Source of the DNA: Monoplex corrugatus
Lineage: Eukaryota; Mollusca; Gastropoda; Littorinimorpha; Ranellidae
Length of the DNA stretch: 64,000 bases
NCBI GenBank assembly: GCA_030674185.1
Contig: CM060312.1
Span: 62,901,078 to 62,965,077, forward strand
Reading direction: 5' to 3'
Position numbers and translations under genes: made by a program. The notes below the pieces were generated by a model. That model saw nothing but the letters and a program-made list of their open reading frames with translations. It did not search any database and was not told the DNA's origin. Positions 47,268-60,069 of this stretch are shown here, in pieces (position 1 is the stretch's first letter; each line of letters begins with the position of its first letter).

Positions 47268-47840
47268 CCACCCCCCGTGGGGATGCAGGGGCTCTTTCAG
47301 TATAGTGTCCCCACCTTCTGGAACTTCTGTGCTAGAAATATTTTTTTCTGTCACTCTCTTTGTTTCTGCCTTGTTTCTTTGCTTTCTATTCACTCTTTGT
47401 TTCTGCCCCGTTTCTTTGCTTTCTATAATTTCTTCCCATCATTTTCTGCCTTGCTGGTCCATTCACCTGTGTGTGTTCGATCAAGTCTTACGCACTTTTT
47501 CTTAGGATTGATAACGGTGCATTTCTTGGCTCTGGGGAGCTGAGATGTCCGAAGGTGGTTTTAGGTAGTTTATGCCCGTTCTTACATGTTGTTTTTTTTG
47601 TGTCCATAGGTATGCTTAGGTTTGTATTCAGTTTTTTCCTTTATAGTTGGACGGAATGGTCGGCGCCGGGGGCATGTCCTTGGATTGTGTGCGCAAATGC
47701 ATTGGTATGTGTACATGTATTAAATTTTCTCCTCTTTTCTTTTCTTCTTTTTTTTCTTGTTGAAGTTCTATATGTTTTGAAACGGTTATAGCCCTGATAT
47801 GGTTCTACGCAGTCGGCTGGGCTGGCTTTATACAACAACA
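47268..47840 (+). mobile_element. Family B retroposon with internal duplication
   Basis: CCCCCCGTGGGGATGCAGGGG to core GTTCTACGCAGTCGGCTGGG and an ACAACAACAG tail. A ~55-bp segment (CACTCT-TTGTTTCTGCC..TTTCTTTGCTTTCTAT) is tandemly duplicated near 47350-47425. CAGAAT on both sides (47255-47260, 47844-47849) may be the target duplication. Confidence 0.8.
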
Positions 47841-47966
47841 GAACAGAATCTGTAACATGAATATTTGATGGTCTTCGTACGTGTATAGACGAAGAGGGTT
47901 TCAGCACTAACATGTGCGCACATACGTTGACATGGGCAATTGGAAAATTCTCCACCCTTCGATCAG

Positions 47967-48170
47967 CTGCTGTGGTGTAGTGGTTAGAGCAACGGACTAC
48001 CGACTGGAAGGTTGTAAGTTCGAATCCCATCAGTCCCTTCATAAATCATTGCGCGATATTTTTGCTCTAACTGGCTCCTACTCAGAACTGAGCGTGCTAT
48101 GGACTCACTGGGAAGACTGGGAGCACACAGCCGAGTCTCATCCACTTTAAGGACGCACCTGTCGAGCCTG
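47967..48170 (+). mobile_element. tRNA-derived SINE, family 2
   Basis: GCTGTGGTGTAGTGGTTAGA is a good A box and AGTTCGAATCC at 48017-48027 a B box; the head closely resembles the copy at 45137. The body includes ACTGAGCGTGCTATGGACTC and ends around AAGGACGCACCTGTCGAGCC. The head is tRNA-like, but the acceptor ends do not pair, so I do not call a tRNA gene. Confidence 0.72.
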
Positions 48171-48174
48171 ATTC

Positions 48175-48385
48175 AGTTCAGTTCATATTGCATATAGCCC
48201 AGCCGACAATTAGAGCCATATCATGTCTAATACCACGTCAAAAAAAGACAACTCGTTTAAGATAAAAGACGAACAGTTAAAAACCATGCTCACCGTTAAC
48301 CTTGCAAATCTAAAATGCAATTCAAGAAAAACAGACGTAAAATCACAGGTGGAATCTACTGATTTCTTGTAAAACTGGTTGACGC
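48175..48385 (-). mobile_element. Family A retroposon
   Basis: AGTTCAGTTCATATTGCATA, core CAGCCGACAATTAGAGCC, AACCATGCTCACCGTTAACC and ATCTAAAATGCAATTCAAG are all present in the usual order. Confidence 0.8.
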
Positions 48386-48539
48386 CAGGATATACTATAA
48401 TACTAAGCGTAAAATGCAGCCCCGTCACACAAAGTCCTAGACGGAACTCCATAGCATCATGATTATCTTCATCATCGTTATCATCACCATCAACGCATTG
48501 TAAAAACTATGCCAGCTTCTGTATAATCCAACAAATGTT

Positions 48540-48570
48540 TTTTGGGGGGTGGGGGTGGGGGGTGGGGGCA
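48540..48570. repeat. G-rich tract
   Basis: TTGGGGGGTGGGGGTGGGG followed by more GGTGGGGG. Four or more G-runs in close succession give it G-quadruplex potential. Confidence 0.6.
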
Positions 48571-48623
48571 GTGCATATAAACAATATAGAAATGTTTGCT
48601 AATACATTTCATTTAAACATATT

Positions 48624-48635
48624 ACACACACACAC

Positions 48636-48718
<83 letters not shown>
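48624..48718. repeat. (AC)n microsatellite
   Basis: About 90 bp of almost uninterrupted AC. Sequence 48719-49060 is AT-rich and unrecognised. Confidence 0.95.
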
Positions 48719-48719
<1 letters not shown>

Positions 48720-49084
48720 GGCATTTTTCTGGTCGATAGGGAAGTATCTCCCTTTTGGAGAGAGGAACAATAGAGACAAAAAGAAAGAAAAACAGAGCTG
48801 AACAAGAAAGATGGTCAAGCCTTTCTAACAATAAATCTTTTATACAAAAAATTTACAGAAATTCCAGATTTTGTACTTGTTAATGTCACCGTATTGACCT
48901 AGATTAAGGACAATGGCAGTCTGTTACGGTCAAAAAAAATTTTCAATATTGTCAGAAAACTGAAATATTGATGTTTGTACTTCTTATGAAGGTCAATTCT
49001 AATGTCATCTTTCTGGTCCGTGTGACCTTAAACCTTAGTTTCTGAAATTCATAATTCTCATTTTTGTATCCGGTGTTTGTTTGT

Positions 49085-49350
49085 GATCTTACGCTTGGAC
49101 AAAGGACAGTTGGCCAAAAAATTGCGCCTGTCTTGTCTAGTATTACATACGAGTTCTTATTCTTCTTTCATGTTTTTTTTCTGGTTCCTTTTCAAACACA
49201 TGCTTTCGCTATCCACAGAGCTGATCCAATTTCAAGTAAAGACTGATAACAAATGAGGCTTGTCAATATACATGGCGGACTGTGATAGCGAGTTTGATTT
49301 CCTAATGTCATACCTGTGTACGCAAATAAAGTGATTTGTTGCTGTTGTTG
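49085..49350. repeat. Dispersed repeat related to 52250-52350
   Basis: ACAGTTGGCCAAAAAATTGCGCCTGTCTTGTCT is matched at 52288 by CCAGTTGGCCAAAAACTTTGCG and CTGTCCTGTCTCG. The 49-kb copy ends with AATAAAGTGATTTGTTGC and (TTG)n, resembling a retroposon tail. Confidence 0.55.
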
Positions 49351-49574
49351 TTGTTGTCCTTGTTGTTTTTTTTTTCTGTATTGATAATAATGTTTTTATA
49401 TAGATCTATTTCAAACATATGGATATTCTGCACGAATTCAATTCTGAGTTTACGATGTGATAGAAATTACGCTAAACCGTTTAGTTTTGCATTTGTTCGT
49501 AAATTTTGCTTAAGTACGACAAAAACGGTGAAATTTCACCAGTACATAGCTGAAAAAAATCCATTCTTCTCATA

Positions 49575-50190
49575 GACAGATAGACATACAGACTGACACA
49601 CACAGAGACACACACATACACATGCACACGCGCGTACATACACACACGCACTCGCGCATACACACACGCACGCACACATGCGCACTCGCACCGCACGCAC
49701 ATAGACACACACACACACAGCCACAGCCAAAAAATCACACCACATACATTTTGATGTCAAGTTCGACAATGGAAGAACATTTTCCTTTCAAAGGAAAATT
49801 ATATGAAAACAACAAACAAACAAACAAAATCAGCGGCACAGAAGTTTGCCGATTCCCACATACTGACACAGAGGGTGAAGACAAACTGGGAGCCTGACCA
49901 ACACCCCACCACCCTCCCCAACTGAGTAATACACACAAACACACACATGCACGCACGCATGCATGCACGCGCACACACATATACCGAGCGCACACACGCG
50001 CAAACTTTCTAATATAACGGAGTGAAAAGATTTAAAAGAACGATTACCCTCTCACTCTCTCATTTACACACCCACACACACACACACTCCATAAACAAAC
50101 ACATACATATACAAACACACAACACAACACGACACAACACAACATACACACACGCGCGCGCGCGCACACACACACACACATGGAAATACA
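49575..50190. repeat. Cluster of (AC)n / (CG)n microsatellites
   Basis: AC-rich blocks at 49595-49735, 49930-50005 and 50065-50185, each with GCGC or ACGC interruptions. The interval 49740-49925 is unrecognised. Bases 50190-50690 following show nothing recognised. Confidence 0.85.
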
Positions 50191-50692
50191 CTTTCCATGC
50201 TAACGTCTGTCACAATCATTTGAAGGGTGCAATGCCAAGCTGGGCGATGCACGAACTCATTTTTCTGCATTTCACTTTGAAGATGATTTGTGAGGCCTGT
50301 AATAAAACCCGCTTCAAAACAACAAGTGCAAAAAGCAGCGACAAATACAGGCACCTGATGCAAGAATAAAAGATCTTATTCAAAAATACAATGGCTCAAT
50401 ATAAAACAGTCATTCTGATCAAAAGCGCTGCTAATATCGCAATTACCTTCCATTTTCAAGCTGCAGCTGTCTCAGAAACAGCTCAGAAGTATATTAATAG
50501 TCATATAATATTTTTTTTATTGCAACGCAAAGACAATGATAGAAAGGACATTTGAAAAGATAAAAGAGAACTGTTCTTAGCTTAAAATCAAAACGAAAGC
50601 GGCAGGACACCAACAAAAAGTCTTCCTAGCAAAACGTGGGTCCAAATTCATGAATGGAGAAAATCATTTCAGACAATTCTAACCAAAACAGC

Positions 50693-50822
50693 GATTGTTT
50701 CCCTTCCCTTTGAAAAACATGCACGACTCATTCAATTCAAATGTAATTCCTAAAATATTGTTTCCCTTCCGTTTTAAAGACACGCACGGCTCATTCAATT
50801 CAAATGTAACTCCTAAAATCAT
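50693..50822. repeat. Tandem duplication, two ~62-bp units
   Basis: TTGTTTCCCTTCC-TTT..GCACG-CTCATTCAATTC-AAATGTAA-TCCTAAAAT occurs twice back to back with a few substitutions. Confidence 0.8.
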
Positions 50823-51030
50823 CTAAGGATTAGAGAAATTGAAATCTGGTAGGATATCCTGAAAATATCAACCACCATTAATACATACAAGCCAATGACA
50901 AATCCTCACACGGAACTAGTATTTTTCAGTTTGTTTCTCAAGATGGCGTCTACGTGCTCGAAATTACTTCCAGATGCACGGACGCCACAATTGGCATGTG
51001 TTGGATAAGATACAAAACGACCATTGGGCC

Positions 51031-51063
51031 ACTGAGAGACAGGTTTAGCCAGGTAGCCATTAA
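51031..51063. repeat. 33-bp match to the 117-bp retroposon at 14 kb
   Basis: CACTGAGAGACAGGTTTAGC then CAGGTAGCCATTA differs at one base from 14099-14131. Flanks differ. Bases 50823-51030 and 51064-51430 have no other recognised feature. Confidence 0.55.
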
Positions 51064-51424
51064 GTCCTAAACCTGCGAATAAACTTTCCACGCTGGGTTG
51101 GACCGCAACGCGCACATAAGCTCATGCTTTCCTTAAACTAACCAACAGAGAAATCGTATACATGTAATGTAAATCGTATGGCACCAACCGTATGCTCAGA
51201 AGAAACAGTCAGACTTGCCATCAGCTCACGCTGAGAAAGAGTGTTTATGGTTCTTGGTCTTACCAGCTTCGTCACATGGCTTGGCAGAGCATACTTCTGA
51301 AGTTGTCCTTGAAAATAGACGACTACGGAACATCAACGTACCACACTAGGAAAAGGTTCTCTGTCTTTAGACATGGATGTCGAGGCTGATATAACTGCGT
51401 GCAAGACATGCTGATCCATGAAAA

Positions 51425-51529
51425 CTTCATTAATTGTGTAACATGTATGTATGTATGTAAGTAAGTAAGAGAAACTTCATTAATTGTGTAACATGTATGT
51501 ATGTATGTAAGTATGTATGTATGTATGCA

Positions 51530-51571
<42 letters not shown>

Positions 51572-51582
51572 ATATATGTCTG

Positions 51583-51662
<80 letters not shown>

Positions 51663-51680
51663 TGCGCGCGCGTGCATATG
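51425..51680. repeat. Duplicated (TATG)n head plus (TA)n, (TG)n, (CG)n
   Basis: GAAACTTCATTAATTGTGTA-ACATG(TATG)n occurs twice (51420-51470, 51471-51535), followed by (TA)n with a central TATA/ATAT switch, about 70 bp of TG and a short CG run. A sequence of about 350 bp after it (51681-52020) is unrecognised. Confidence 0.85.
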
Positions 51681-51974
51681 TGCTTTTCGACGACTTGGCT
51701 CAAGTCTACCTCATCTGTGATGTGGATAATTAAAATACAAATCCACAATGTGGAAGTTTCCATAAACTGATAAAGGGTAGGGGAAAAAACATATAAGCGT
51801 GTCTACCACTCCTCCTCATCACCAAACACTATTGTAGTTTGAGCGCATCAGAGAAGTGAAGTATTAACGGTTTGAATGCTCTTTGTGATTCTTGGTGATT
51901 TTTAAGACAATTTCTTTCGAAAACATGAAATGCTAATTGAAGAAGCAACAGTTTACATTATTGCAGACAATAAT

Positions 51975-52165
51975 TTTTTTTAGTTAAGTTTAAACTTATT
52001 TTGAAACGAAATTTTTGTATGTGATAATTTCTAGTTCAGTTTACAACTGAATCGGTCAGATTAAACTAAACTTATTTCCAAACGTAATAATTGTATGTGA
52101 TAATTTTTCGTTAAGTTTTCAATTAGATCGATCAGATTGAACTGAACTCATTTTAAAACGACAGT
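51975..52165. repeat. Degenerate tandem repeat, about three ~85-bp units
   Basis: Units contain AAACTTATTT, then AACG, then TGTATGTGATAATTT, then TTCAGTTT and GGTCAGATT-AACT. Two units are clear and a third is partial. Confidence 0.65.
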
Positions 52166-52411
52166 TTATTTGTCATCCATCTTCCTCAACTCAGCGACAT
52201 AACAAGGAAGTTTGCTAATCCGCTCATATTGTTCTAAACCTTGCGAATTGATTTCTTTTGTCTTTTGTGTTCACTTGACGGAAGCCAGTTGGCCAAAAAC
52301 TTTGCGTCTGTCCTGTCTCGTTAATGCAATTACGTGTTTTTTATTCCGTGGTCGTGTACTTGTGGTTTGTTTATTTGACTGCTTGCTGTTACCTTGATTC
52401 GGAATCCATAT

Positions 52412-52520
52412 GATGTAATATATTAGTGTGTGTAGACATGTGTGCATGTGTATGTTTGTATACTTGTGTAATATATTAGTGTGTGTAGACATGTGTGCAT
52501 GTGTATGTTTGTATACTTGT
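52412..52520. repeat. Perfect-looking 51-bp tandem duplication
   Basis: GTAATATATTAGTGTGTGTA, GACATGTGTGCATGTGTATG and TTTGTATACTTGT appear twice consecutively without differences by eye. A TG/CG tract follows at 52521-52575. Bases 52576-52930 are unrecognised. Confidence 0.85.
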
Positions 52521-52932
52521 GTTGTGTGTGCGCGCGCGCGCTCGCGTGCACGTGCGTGTACGCTTGTGAGTGTGCATTTAGTTTTTCAGTTACGATTTGA
52601 CAAAATTAAGTATTTTGAACAAAACTGTTTTAAATACAAGTCATTATTAAGAACACAAGCATCAGACCTGTCCACCGTCCCCAATTTTCACAGACTACTG
52701 ATCATCCTTGTTACTGACGGCATTTGAGGTTGATCCTGCTACATATATATTGATGGAGGCAAGAAATTTGATTAATATTAGTGGAATACAGTTGTCCCAC
52801 CTTTCATGTGCTTGGTTTATTCAGCAGACTAGATAAGTAACAGTTTTGTTTCAGTTTTACGTCAGCATTCATCCAAGAAATAAGACAAGTGGAATCCATC
52901 CCAGGGCTATACAGGAAAGGGTATTATTGTTT

Positions 52933-53103
52933 TATCCCCCTGACTCCATCATGATGATTATATTACGATGCTTGCCTGGGCCAATATGTATCGTGGAACA
53001 ATCGGTGATAATTTCTATCAGGATGGACCAGAATGGCTCTTGGTAAGAAGGCCATACTTAGAAAATATCCTATGTGCCTTATGACGGAGCTATCAGGGGG
53101 ATA
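52933..53103. mobile_element. MITE-like inverted repeat, 171 bp
   Basis: Left arm TATCCCCCTGACTCCATCAT (52933-52952); the right arm (53081-53103) reads inward as TATCCCCCTGATAGCTCCGTCAT. The two match over ~20 bp with one 3-bp indel. The interior has no coding pattern. No other copy is seen in the window and the target duplication is uncertain. Bases 53104-53300 contain a second short inverted pair, AGCCCCCT / AGGGGGCT. Confidence 0.5.
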
Positions 53104-53307
53104 TTGGCTGCCGACAGCCCTAGCCCCCTGTGTTCACAGAGTGGGTCTTTTGGTTATCAGCTAAGGGCAGAGTCACCCCTACAGAAAATCTAGGGGGCTG
53201 AAGTCAGAGGCATTATTAGGTCTGCAAACGCTTTCTACAAACCAAGGTACCGTGCTATATACAAACAGCAAAAAAGTCCAGACAGTCAAGTAAATCAGAT
53301 GATAATT

Positions 53308-53848
53308 GTTAATGTTATTGTTGTTTAAAGCCCAGCCGACACCTTAGAGACATATAACCATTTCAAAACCTACAAAAATTTCAACAGGAAAAAGAAAAAG
53401 AAAATTAAGTACACATATCAATGCATTCACGCACATAAACTAAGGACATGCCCCTGGCGTTGACTATTCCAATTTATCACACAGGGGATTTAAAAAAAAC
53501 ACCTAAATATAAAAGTTAAGCATACCTAAGGACACAAAACAAATAAAAACAGGCCTGAATTACCTGAAATTGCTTCCTCATATCTCACTCCCTAGAACAA
53601 AAACAAATATGCACTTAATACATGTACCCAATTATCAATCAAAACAAAAAAGTCCGTAAGACTTTATCGAATACATACAGGTGAATGGACCAGCAAAGCA
53701 GAAAATGATAGGAAGAACTGACAGAAAGCAAATGAGGAAGAAAGAAACAAAGAGGGTGACAGAAAAGACAAAATTTCTAGCACAGAATTTCCAGAAGGTG
53801 GGGATACCACTTATACTGAAAGAACCCCCGGCATCCCCACGGGGGACA
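53308..53848 (-). mobile_element. Family B retroposon
   Basis: TTGTTTAAAGCCCAGCCGAC to CCCGGCATCCCCACGGGGGA. The core has lost part of GTAGAGCCATATCAGGGC. Bases 53849-54560 following are unrecognised. Confidence 0.82.
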
Positions 53849-54559
53849 GATGAAAATGGCGCTCATGCATTCGCACCAACTTGCTACTATTATAAGATCC
53901 TCTATGGCAAGTGACAGCATCTGGAAAAACCATCGCATTCCTAGTCAGATGTGCCTTGAGCTCATAAACGGTGAATGAAAAAAGAAAAAGACAACTGTGT
54001 TTGTTAATTTGTTCTTTATTTCTATGCATATTTCTCAGTCTTGGTGTAGATTAAAAGGACATTACAAAATCAATACATAAATCCTATGAGAATCAACACA
54101 TAAATCCAATCTTCCTTTATATCAATTAGATAAGGAGTGAAGATCAGAAACTGACAGCGCGTTCAGGGTTTTCTCAACGGCTACCAGCATGTGCCTGTTG
54201 TGCCTGTTTCAGTCATCATATCAGCAGTGTCTTAGTAGTGTAAACACAGCGAAAGATGGGCTATATAAACTTGTGTTATGAGACAACACACATCCTTTGT
54301 AGCACAGGACATAAAAGCCATCCAACCCAAAGATAAAGACGAGTGCATTCTGAATTGTTCGACGGCGTGTTCTTTGTTGTGTTATATTTATGTGTTTGGA
54401 GGAAGGGGAGTATGGATGCTGAGGGAGGTTGTATAGGGTGCATGGAGGAATTGTTGCTGATGGCGGTTGTCTGTATATTTACATAACACATAAATATAAT
54501 ACAGACACTTTGTATTCACCTTCTTCGTAGATATGTATGTTGTCGTTCCTAACAATCGT

Positions 54560-54562
<3 letters not shown>

Positions 54563-54628
<66 letters not shown>

Positions 54629-54690
54629 AGCCTGAACATTTTGCTTTCTTACGTGTAATATTACAATGAAATATAGACAGTACAAAGAGA

Positions 54691-54786
<96 letters not shown>

Positions 54787-54797
54787 GAGAAAGAGAA
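54563..54797. repeat. (TG)n and (GAAAGA)n microsatellites
   Basis: About 62 bp of TG (54563-54625) and about 110 bp of GAGA/GAAA (54688-54797). The purine tract abuts the tail of a family A copy directly. Confidence 0.9.
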
Positions 54798-54890
54798 TTC
54801 AGTTCAGTTCAATTGCTCATAGCCCAGCCAACTACTAGAGCCATATCAGGGCTAACACCACATCTAAAACGACAACCCGTTAAAAAGAAA
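54797..54890 (-). mobile_element. Family A retroposon, 5'-truncated
   Basis: TTCAGTTCAGTTCAATTGCT, core CAGCCAACTACTAGAGCC, CATATCAGGGCTAACACC and GACAACCCGTTAA are present; the remainder is missing. Bases 54891-56175 hold a short AC block (55366-55385), a CT block (55463-55480) and otherwise nothing recognised. Confidence 0.75.
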
Positions 54891-56177
54891 TACAGACAGA
54901 CAGAGAGGGTCAGGCCCAGAAAGATACACAAACGGAGTGAAGAAACAGGTGATCTTGAGGATACCTCTTTTTCTGCCCTATCCTTTTGATCTTCGCTATT
55001 TCTTGTTCCGTGTAAAGTCAACTAAATTACTCTGGTAAATATTCATTTAACTATTTACATATATTTCGTCTGTTGCTTTTTTCCTGTATTTTGCATAAAC
55101 TCGATTCTACCAACTTGTTTCAGGAAAATCGTATCCTTTTATTGAACACAATAGCTGCTAATCACATGAACATGTGCTCATTCATAGTTAAATACACAAA
55201 CACTGGATTTCAAAAAGAAGGAGGCTGGGGATTTACACAAAGTACATCGTACAGAAAACAAGCAAAGAAACGACAACAACAACAAACTAAAGTGACATCC
55301 CTTCATACATGTACATACCTTCACACACGCACGATGTACACATATATGCACCTTAACCCGCGCACACACAACACACACACACACTCAATGAAATGACTTG
55401 AAAATGGGAATGAATCTCACGGGGGACAAAAGTTAACCTTTGCATCATCCTCTCCCCCTTCCTTCTCTCTCTCTCTCCCTCTTTGTCAAAGACCCCTCTC
55501 CTGGAACTTACCCCAAGCTTTCCAAAACTATCACAGTGCCGATGACAGCACAAGGTGCAACCCGCAGTAAACACTGTTACCAGAGTTCTCCAACATCATC
55601 GGCAAAGGGATTTCAGCATGATTAGCAAACCTTGAAAGCAGTTTCTGTGGACGAGAGTGACTGTGTTTACACAGAGCCTGATAAGCGTTGCCTCCTCTGC
55701 CGCCTCAGGTGAAAGAAGGCGCATAGTGTACGAGGACGCTTGGTGGAAGGGAAGGATATCTGAATAATTCCTAAGATTTGTGGAAGGAGGGTGAAGTGAC
55801 AAAGTGGGATTTATTACAGTGGAGGGAAGTGATGGAGGTGGCCAAGAGGGGACAGTTTCACCGCACTAATGACTCGATTCCCTCAGTGTCAGGCTTCTTT
55901 GACAGACTGTGATACGAGTGAAGCCTGATTGAACAAAGGATTATATTAATAATTGTCTTCACAGAGTTCATTGTTGTCTATGATTTCGGGTTTTTTTTTC
56001 CTCTTTCTCTCATATTCAGCCACACACACTGGCCAGATCGTCTTGCTGCTCAAAACTAAAAAAATAAAGTCTAAATATACTAATCATTATTTTGCATAAG
56101 ATGATGTGTTTCACCGTAACTTTTAAATCAGAGTATTGTTGGAACATAGGAGGATAATAATGACAATGAAGTAATTG

Positions 56178-56430
56178 TAATTGTTGTTTAAAGCCAAGCC
56201 GACTGCGTAGTTATATCCGGGACATAACTTGTTCCGAAACATAGTTATTCAACAGGAAAAAAAAATAAGCACACATATCAAAGCATCCGCGCACATAATC
56301 TCAGGAGATGCCCCTGGCGTTGATCACTCCAATTTATCACACAGGAGATTTAAAAAACATACCTGAATACAAATCAAAACATAACTACAGACACTAAAAC
56401 ATATAGAAACAGGCCTAAATTACCTAGACT
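56178..56430 (-). mobile_element. Family B retroposon, truncated
   Basis: TTGTAATTGTTGTTTAAAGC then a damaged core CAAGCCGACTGCGTAG, through AACAGGCCTAAATTACCTAG, where homology stops. The following TTTCGTTTTCTCTCACATTT repeats sequence seen just upstream of it near 55985-56020 (about 60 bp, CAGCCACACACACTGGCC), suggesting a local duplication. Confidence 0.75.
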
Positions 56431-56825
56431 TTCGTTTTCTCTCACATTTAGCCACACACACCGGCCATTTCGTCTTGCTGCTCTGAGCAAAACAATGTCT
56501 AAATCTACTGATCAGTATTTGCATGAGAAGATGACTATCATTGTTTTGTTTAAATGAGAATGTTGTTGGAACACGGGAGGAGAATGACAGTGAAGTAAGC
56601 TCTCTGTAACTGGATTTATGATCTACATTCTACTTCAGTTTATTTTTTCCGTTTTATCTTTCTTCTGATTTGGTTTCGGGAGCATGTTATGATTTGTTAA
56701 GGCATAGTGAGGAGCTGCTTTGTTGTGGGGAGTGAAGTACACGCAGCTTTCTCTTGTTTTTCCTTCTCATTTTTTTTGTTCTTCTTTCCCCTCTTTCCTG
56801 TGTTGCTTTCCTTGCTTCTGTTTGA

Positions 56826-56827
<2 letters not shown>

Positions 56828-56859
<32 letters not shown>

Positions 56860-56865
56860 CGCGCA
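56828..56865. repeat. (TG)n-(CG)n tract
   Basis: TGTG then GCGCGCGCGC. Bases 56866-57655 following are unrecognised, with A-rich DNA at 57320-57410. Confidence 0.9.
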
Positions 56866-57654
56866 ACTGCATACACGAATGTCTTTCTGCGCACCAGATA
56901 ATTTGGTTGCCAAAAGCTCTTCAAAGTTTATTTCTCATATTCTGTAAAACACACAGGACATGTCGACTGAAGCGTCAAGTTTTCTTAACAAAGCTTGTAA
57001 CAGAACCTAACCATAAAAATGGATTCATAGGATCTTTGTTTGCAGACACATTATATAATGTACGAAACTGTCAGGTCTGTCGGCACAAAGCTTTTTGTGA
57101 GGGATCTGTCTTCTGAAAGGTTTCATTCCATCCCCAACAGGTCATTCTAAATGTTATCTGTGTATTTTACAGAATGTGAAAAAGAAACACCATCACCTTC
57201 ATAATCAACATTCATACTTTCCCAATGAAAATGACAGAGCACATGATAAAAAGAATTAAATAATTAAATTTAATTATGTGGGGTATTGACATATGATTTG
57301 TATAAAAGGAGAAACCTCACTTAAAATAAAATAATAAAAGAAAATAAAAATAAAAAATACAACAAAATATCAGAACAAAACAAATATAGATAAATGAAAT
57401 AAAAGCTGAATCAGTGGATATAGCCTGACACCCATTTAGTCTTCTAATTCTCACATCAACACACCCTGCCACCCCTTTTCACATAAATGAACAGTTCTTG
57501 TTTTTAGTTGTCATGCATTCAGAAATCTAAAGTCTATTACACTGTATGCAAATAGCTTATGTGTGAAACATGATTAAGCCATCCAAACATTCTCTATTTC
57601 TCAATGAATAAAGTGCCGTTTCATATGTTTGTATAAATGCGTTGTATTGTATTA

Positions 57655-57742
57655 AAATCTCTCTCTTTCTCTCTCTCTCTCCCACACACACACACACACA
57701 CACACACACAACAACACACACACACACACACACACACACAGT
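57655..57742. repeat. (CT)n-(AC)n tract
   Basis: CTCTCTTTCTCTCTC then about 65 bp of AC. Bases 57743-58195 include CAACAGCAACAGCAGC at about 57897-57925 and nothing else recognised. Confidence 0.9.
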
Positions 57743-58199
57743 CTTCCAGTATAAACGCATCTCACCAACGCCCTAAAGAATTTATGTCAAAAATATAGTT
57801 ACATATGAAACTGGAAAATTCAAATAATTATTCAGAATATAACTTTACATACGATTTTGTAAATTTTGTTAATCACTACCACCTCCACCCCATTAACAAC
57901 AACAGCAACAGCAGCAACAACAACAAAAGCTATGATTAGTAGATCCGCAATAGTAAAATGTTTTCTTTCTTCACTTTTCTTGACCCATTTGCCGTAAGTC
58001 TGCCTCTGTTATTCGTCGCCCGCTGTTCTCGGGTCTTCATTTCTTGCGTCGTCCTTCTGGTGAAAAGAGTCTGGGTGATGCTATCCTGCACTCATAGGAT
58101 GAAGTGCTCCCTCCATCTCCATCATCTTTTCATTATGATAGTGCCTATACTCTATTGAATGAAACAGGATTGCCATGGATTGGATCTTGTCTGAACATT

Positions 58200-58712
58200 G
58201 TTACTGTTATTTTTATTTAAAGCCCACCCGACTGCGTAGAGCCATATCAGGGCTATAACCACTTCAAAATATACACTTTAAAAGGGGAACAAAAGAATTA
58301 AGAAAATTAAGTACACCTCAATATATTCGCGCACATTATATTAGGAGATGACCCTGACGTTGTTGACCACTCCGTCCAGTTTATCGCACAGGGGATTTAG
58401 AAAACATACCAGACTAATATCTAAACACAACTATAAGATATATAAACACAAGCCTAGATTACTTAAAATTTGCTTCAGCGTGTCTCATTTCCCTAAGTAA
58501 AAATGCACTTAAATACATGTACCCAATTATCAATCCTGAGAGAAAGTACATGCAGGTGAATGGACCAGTGAGGCAGAAAATGATAGGAAGAAATGACAGA
58601 AAACAGAGGAAGAAAGAAACCGCGACAGAAAAGACGAAATTTCTAGCACAGAATTTCCAGTAAGAGGGGATACTACTTATACTGAAAGAGCCCCCGGCAT
58701 CCTTGCGGGCGA
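58200..58712 (-). mobile_element. Family B retroposon
   Basis: TGTTACTGTTATTTTTATTT, core CCCACCCGACTGCGTAGAGC, through CCCGGCATCCTTGCGGGC. The terminal hairpin is altered from CCCCACGGGG. Bases 58713-59340 following are unrecognised apart from a C-rich and A-rich run at 59236-59270. Confidence 0.82.
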
Positions 58713-59341
58713 AGTGTCTGGACATTTAGAACTCACTGTAATATATCAAACACAACAAAAGCCTTTTAACAAAACCTTTATTATGCTCATCAAAATATCA
58801 GATCACGTAAACTATATTAAAAAAAGAGCAAAATGTCAAGATATAATGAAGCAAACAAGCAAAAAATAAACGAGAGGCTGCTGAAACGGATACTCGACAG
58901 GCCAGCGTCGTTTCAGGTTTTGTGTTCACTGCAGAAAGGGAAAAAAATATTTAAGTTCTTTTATCAGTGCAACAAAATATGTTTGAGCATGACATGCTAG
59001 TATATCATTTCAGATATTCTGTTCGCTGCAGAAATGAAAAAAGCTAAAAAAGGGTTTTAGGAGTTCTCTATTAGCGTAGCAAAATCGCTGTACAATTGGA
59101 AGTAAAAAATATGCGCTCCGATATCAGTTCCAAATCGCTGGAATTGTGTTGACCGAAGTATTGCTGTGCACAAGAAAAGTTCTAAAAGAGGATTCAAACT
59201 GACAATCTGCTCCAGACATATGGAAGGAAAAGAACACCCCCCCCCCCTCCCCCCCGCCAAAAAAAAAAAATCCAACAAAACAACGTACGAAAAGTTGAGA
59301 GGAAACGCAGACAATTATCGATTTCTGAGCGCTACGGTTGC

Positions 59342-59342
<1 letters not shown>

Positions 59343-59420
<78 letters not shown>

Positions 59421-59475
59421 AGTGTGTATGCGTGCATGTGAGCGCGCGCGCGTGCTTGAGTGCGTGCATGTGTAT
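59343..59475. repeat. (TG)n microsatellite with CG tail
   Basis: About 75 bp of TG followed by TGCGTGCATG and GCGCGCGCG. Bases 59476-60065 are unrecognised. Confidence 0.9.
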
Positions 59476-60069
59476 GCAATCATCCGTTAGTCCGTATTGT
59501 AATAGCAAACACGTATATATACATATGTTTGCCTATGCCTCTTTGTCACCAGGATACTATTGCGTTGCGTCCACCTTTGATTTATTTTCGGTTTTTTAGC
59601 TCTTCTTGCTCTCCAAGGAAACTATCGACGAACTAGTTATTGGATAATATAACATTCGGGCATTCTGTGGTCACATAAGTTTTGAGGTACGTATATTAGA
59701 AAGCATGTACGCGAGGCACACAAAAATCTCCGCTTAGAAAGCTTAAAAGGCAGAACACATGTCGGTACTCGTAAATCTAATGTTGCATCAAATTGTTGCA
59801 GAAAACGTACAATGTACGTCAAAAGAGCTCTATGATTTAGCTGAAGCTAGTTTGTCGTCCCAAACCCGTGGACGACTATAAGACTAAGCAAACTGCAGAA
59901 ACACGAGCCAGATTCACTGAAACTGACTAAAAAAAAAAAACACCCCCTAAACACAGAAAACTCGCATCTCGATGGTTAACAATCGTAGCATTTCATGTTT
60001 AGCTTTGTCTTTTCTGATAAAATGTAACAGTTTTCCTTATCTTTACCCTTGTCATTTTCGTCCCTTATC

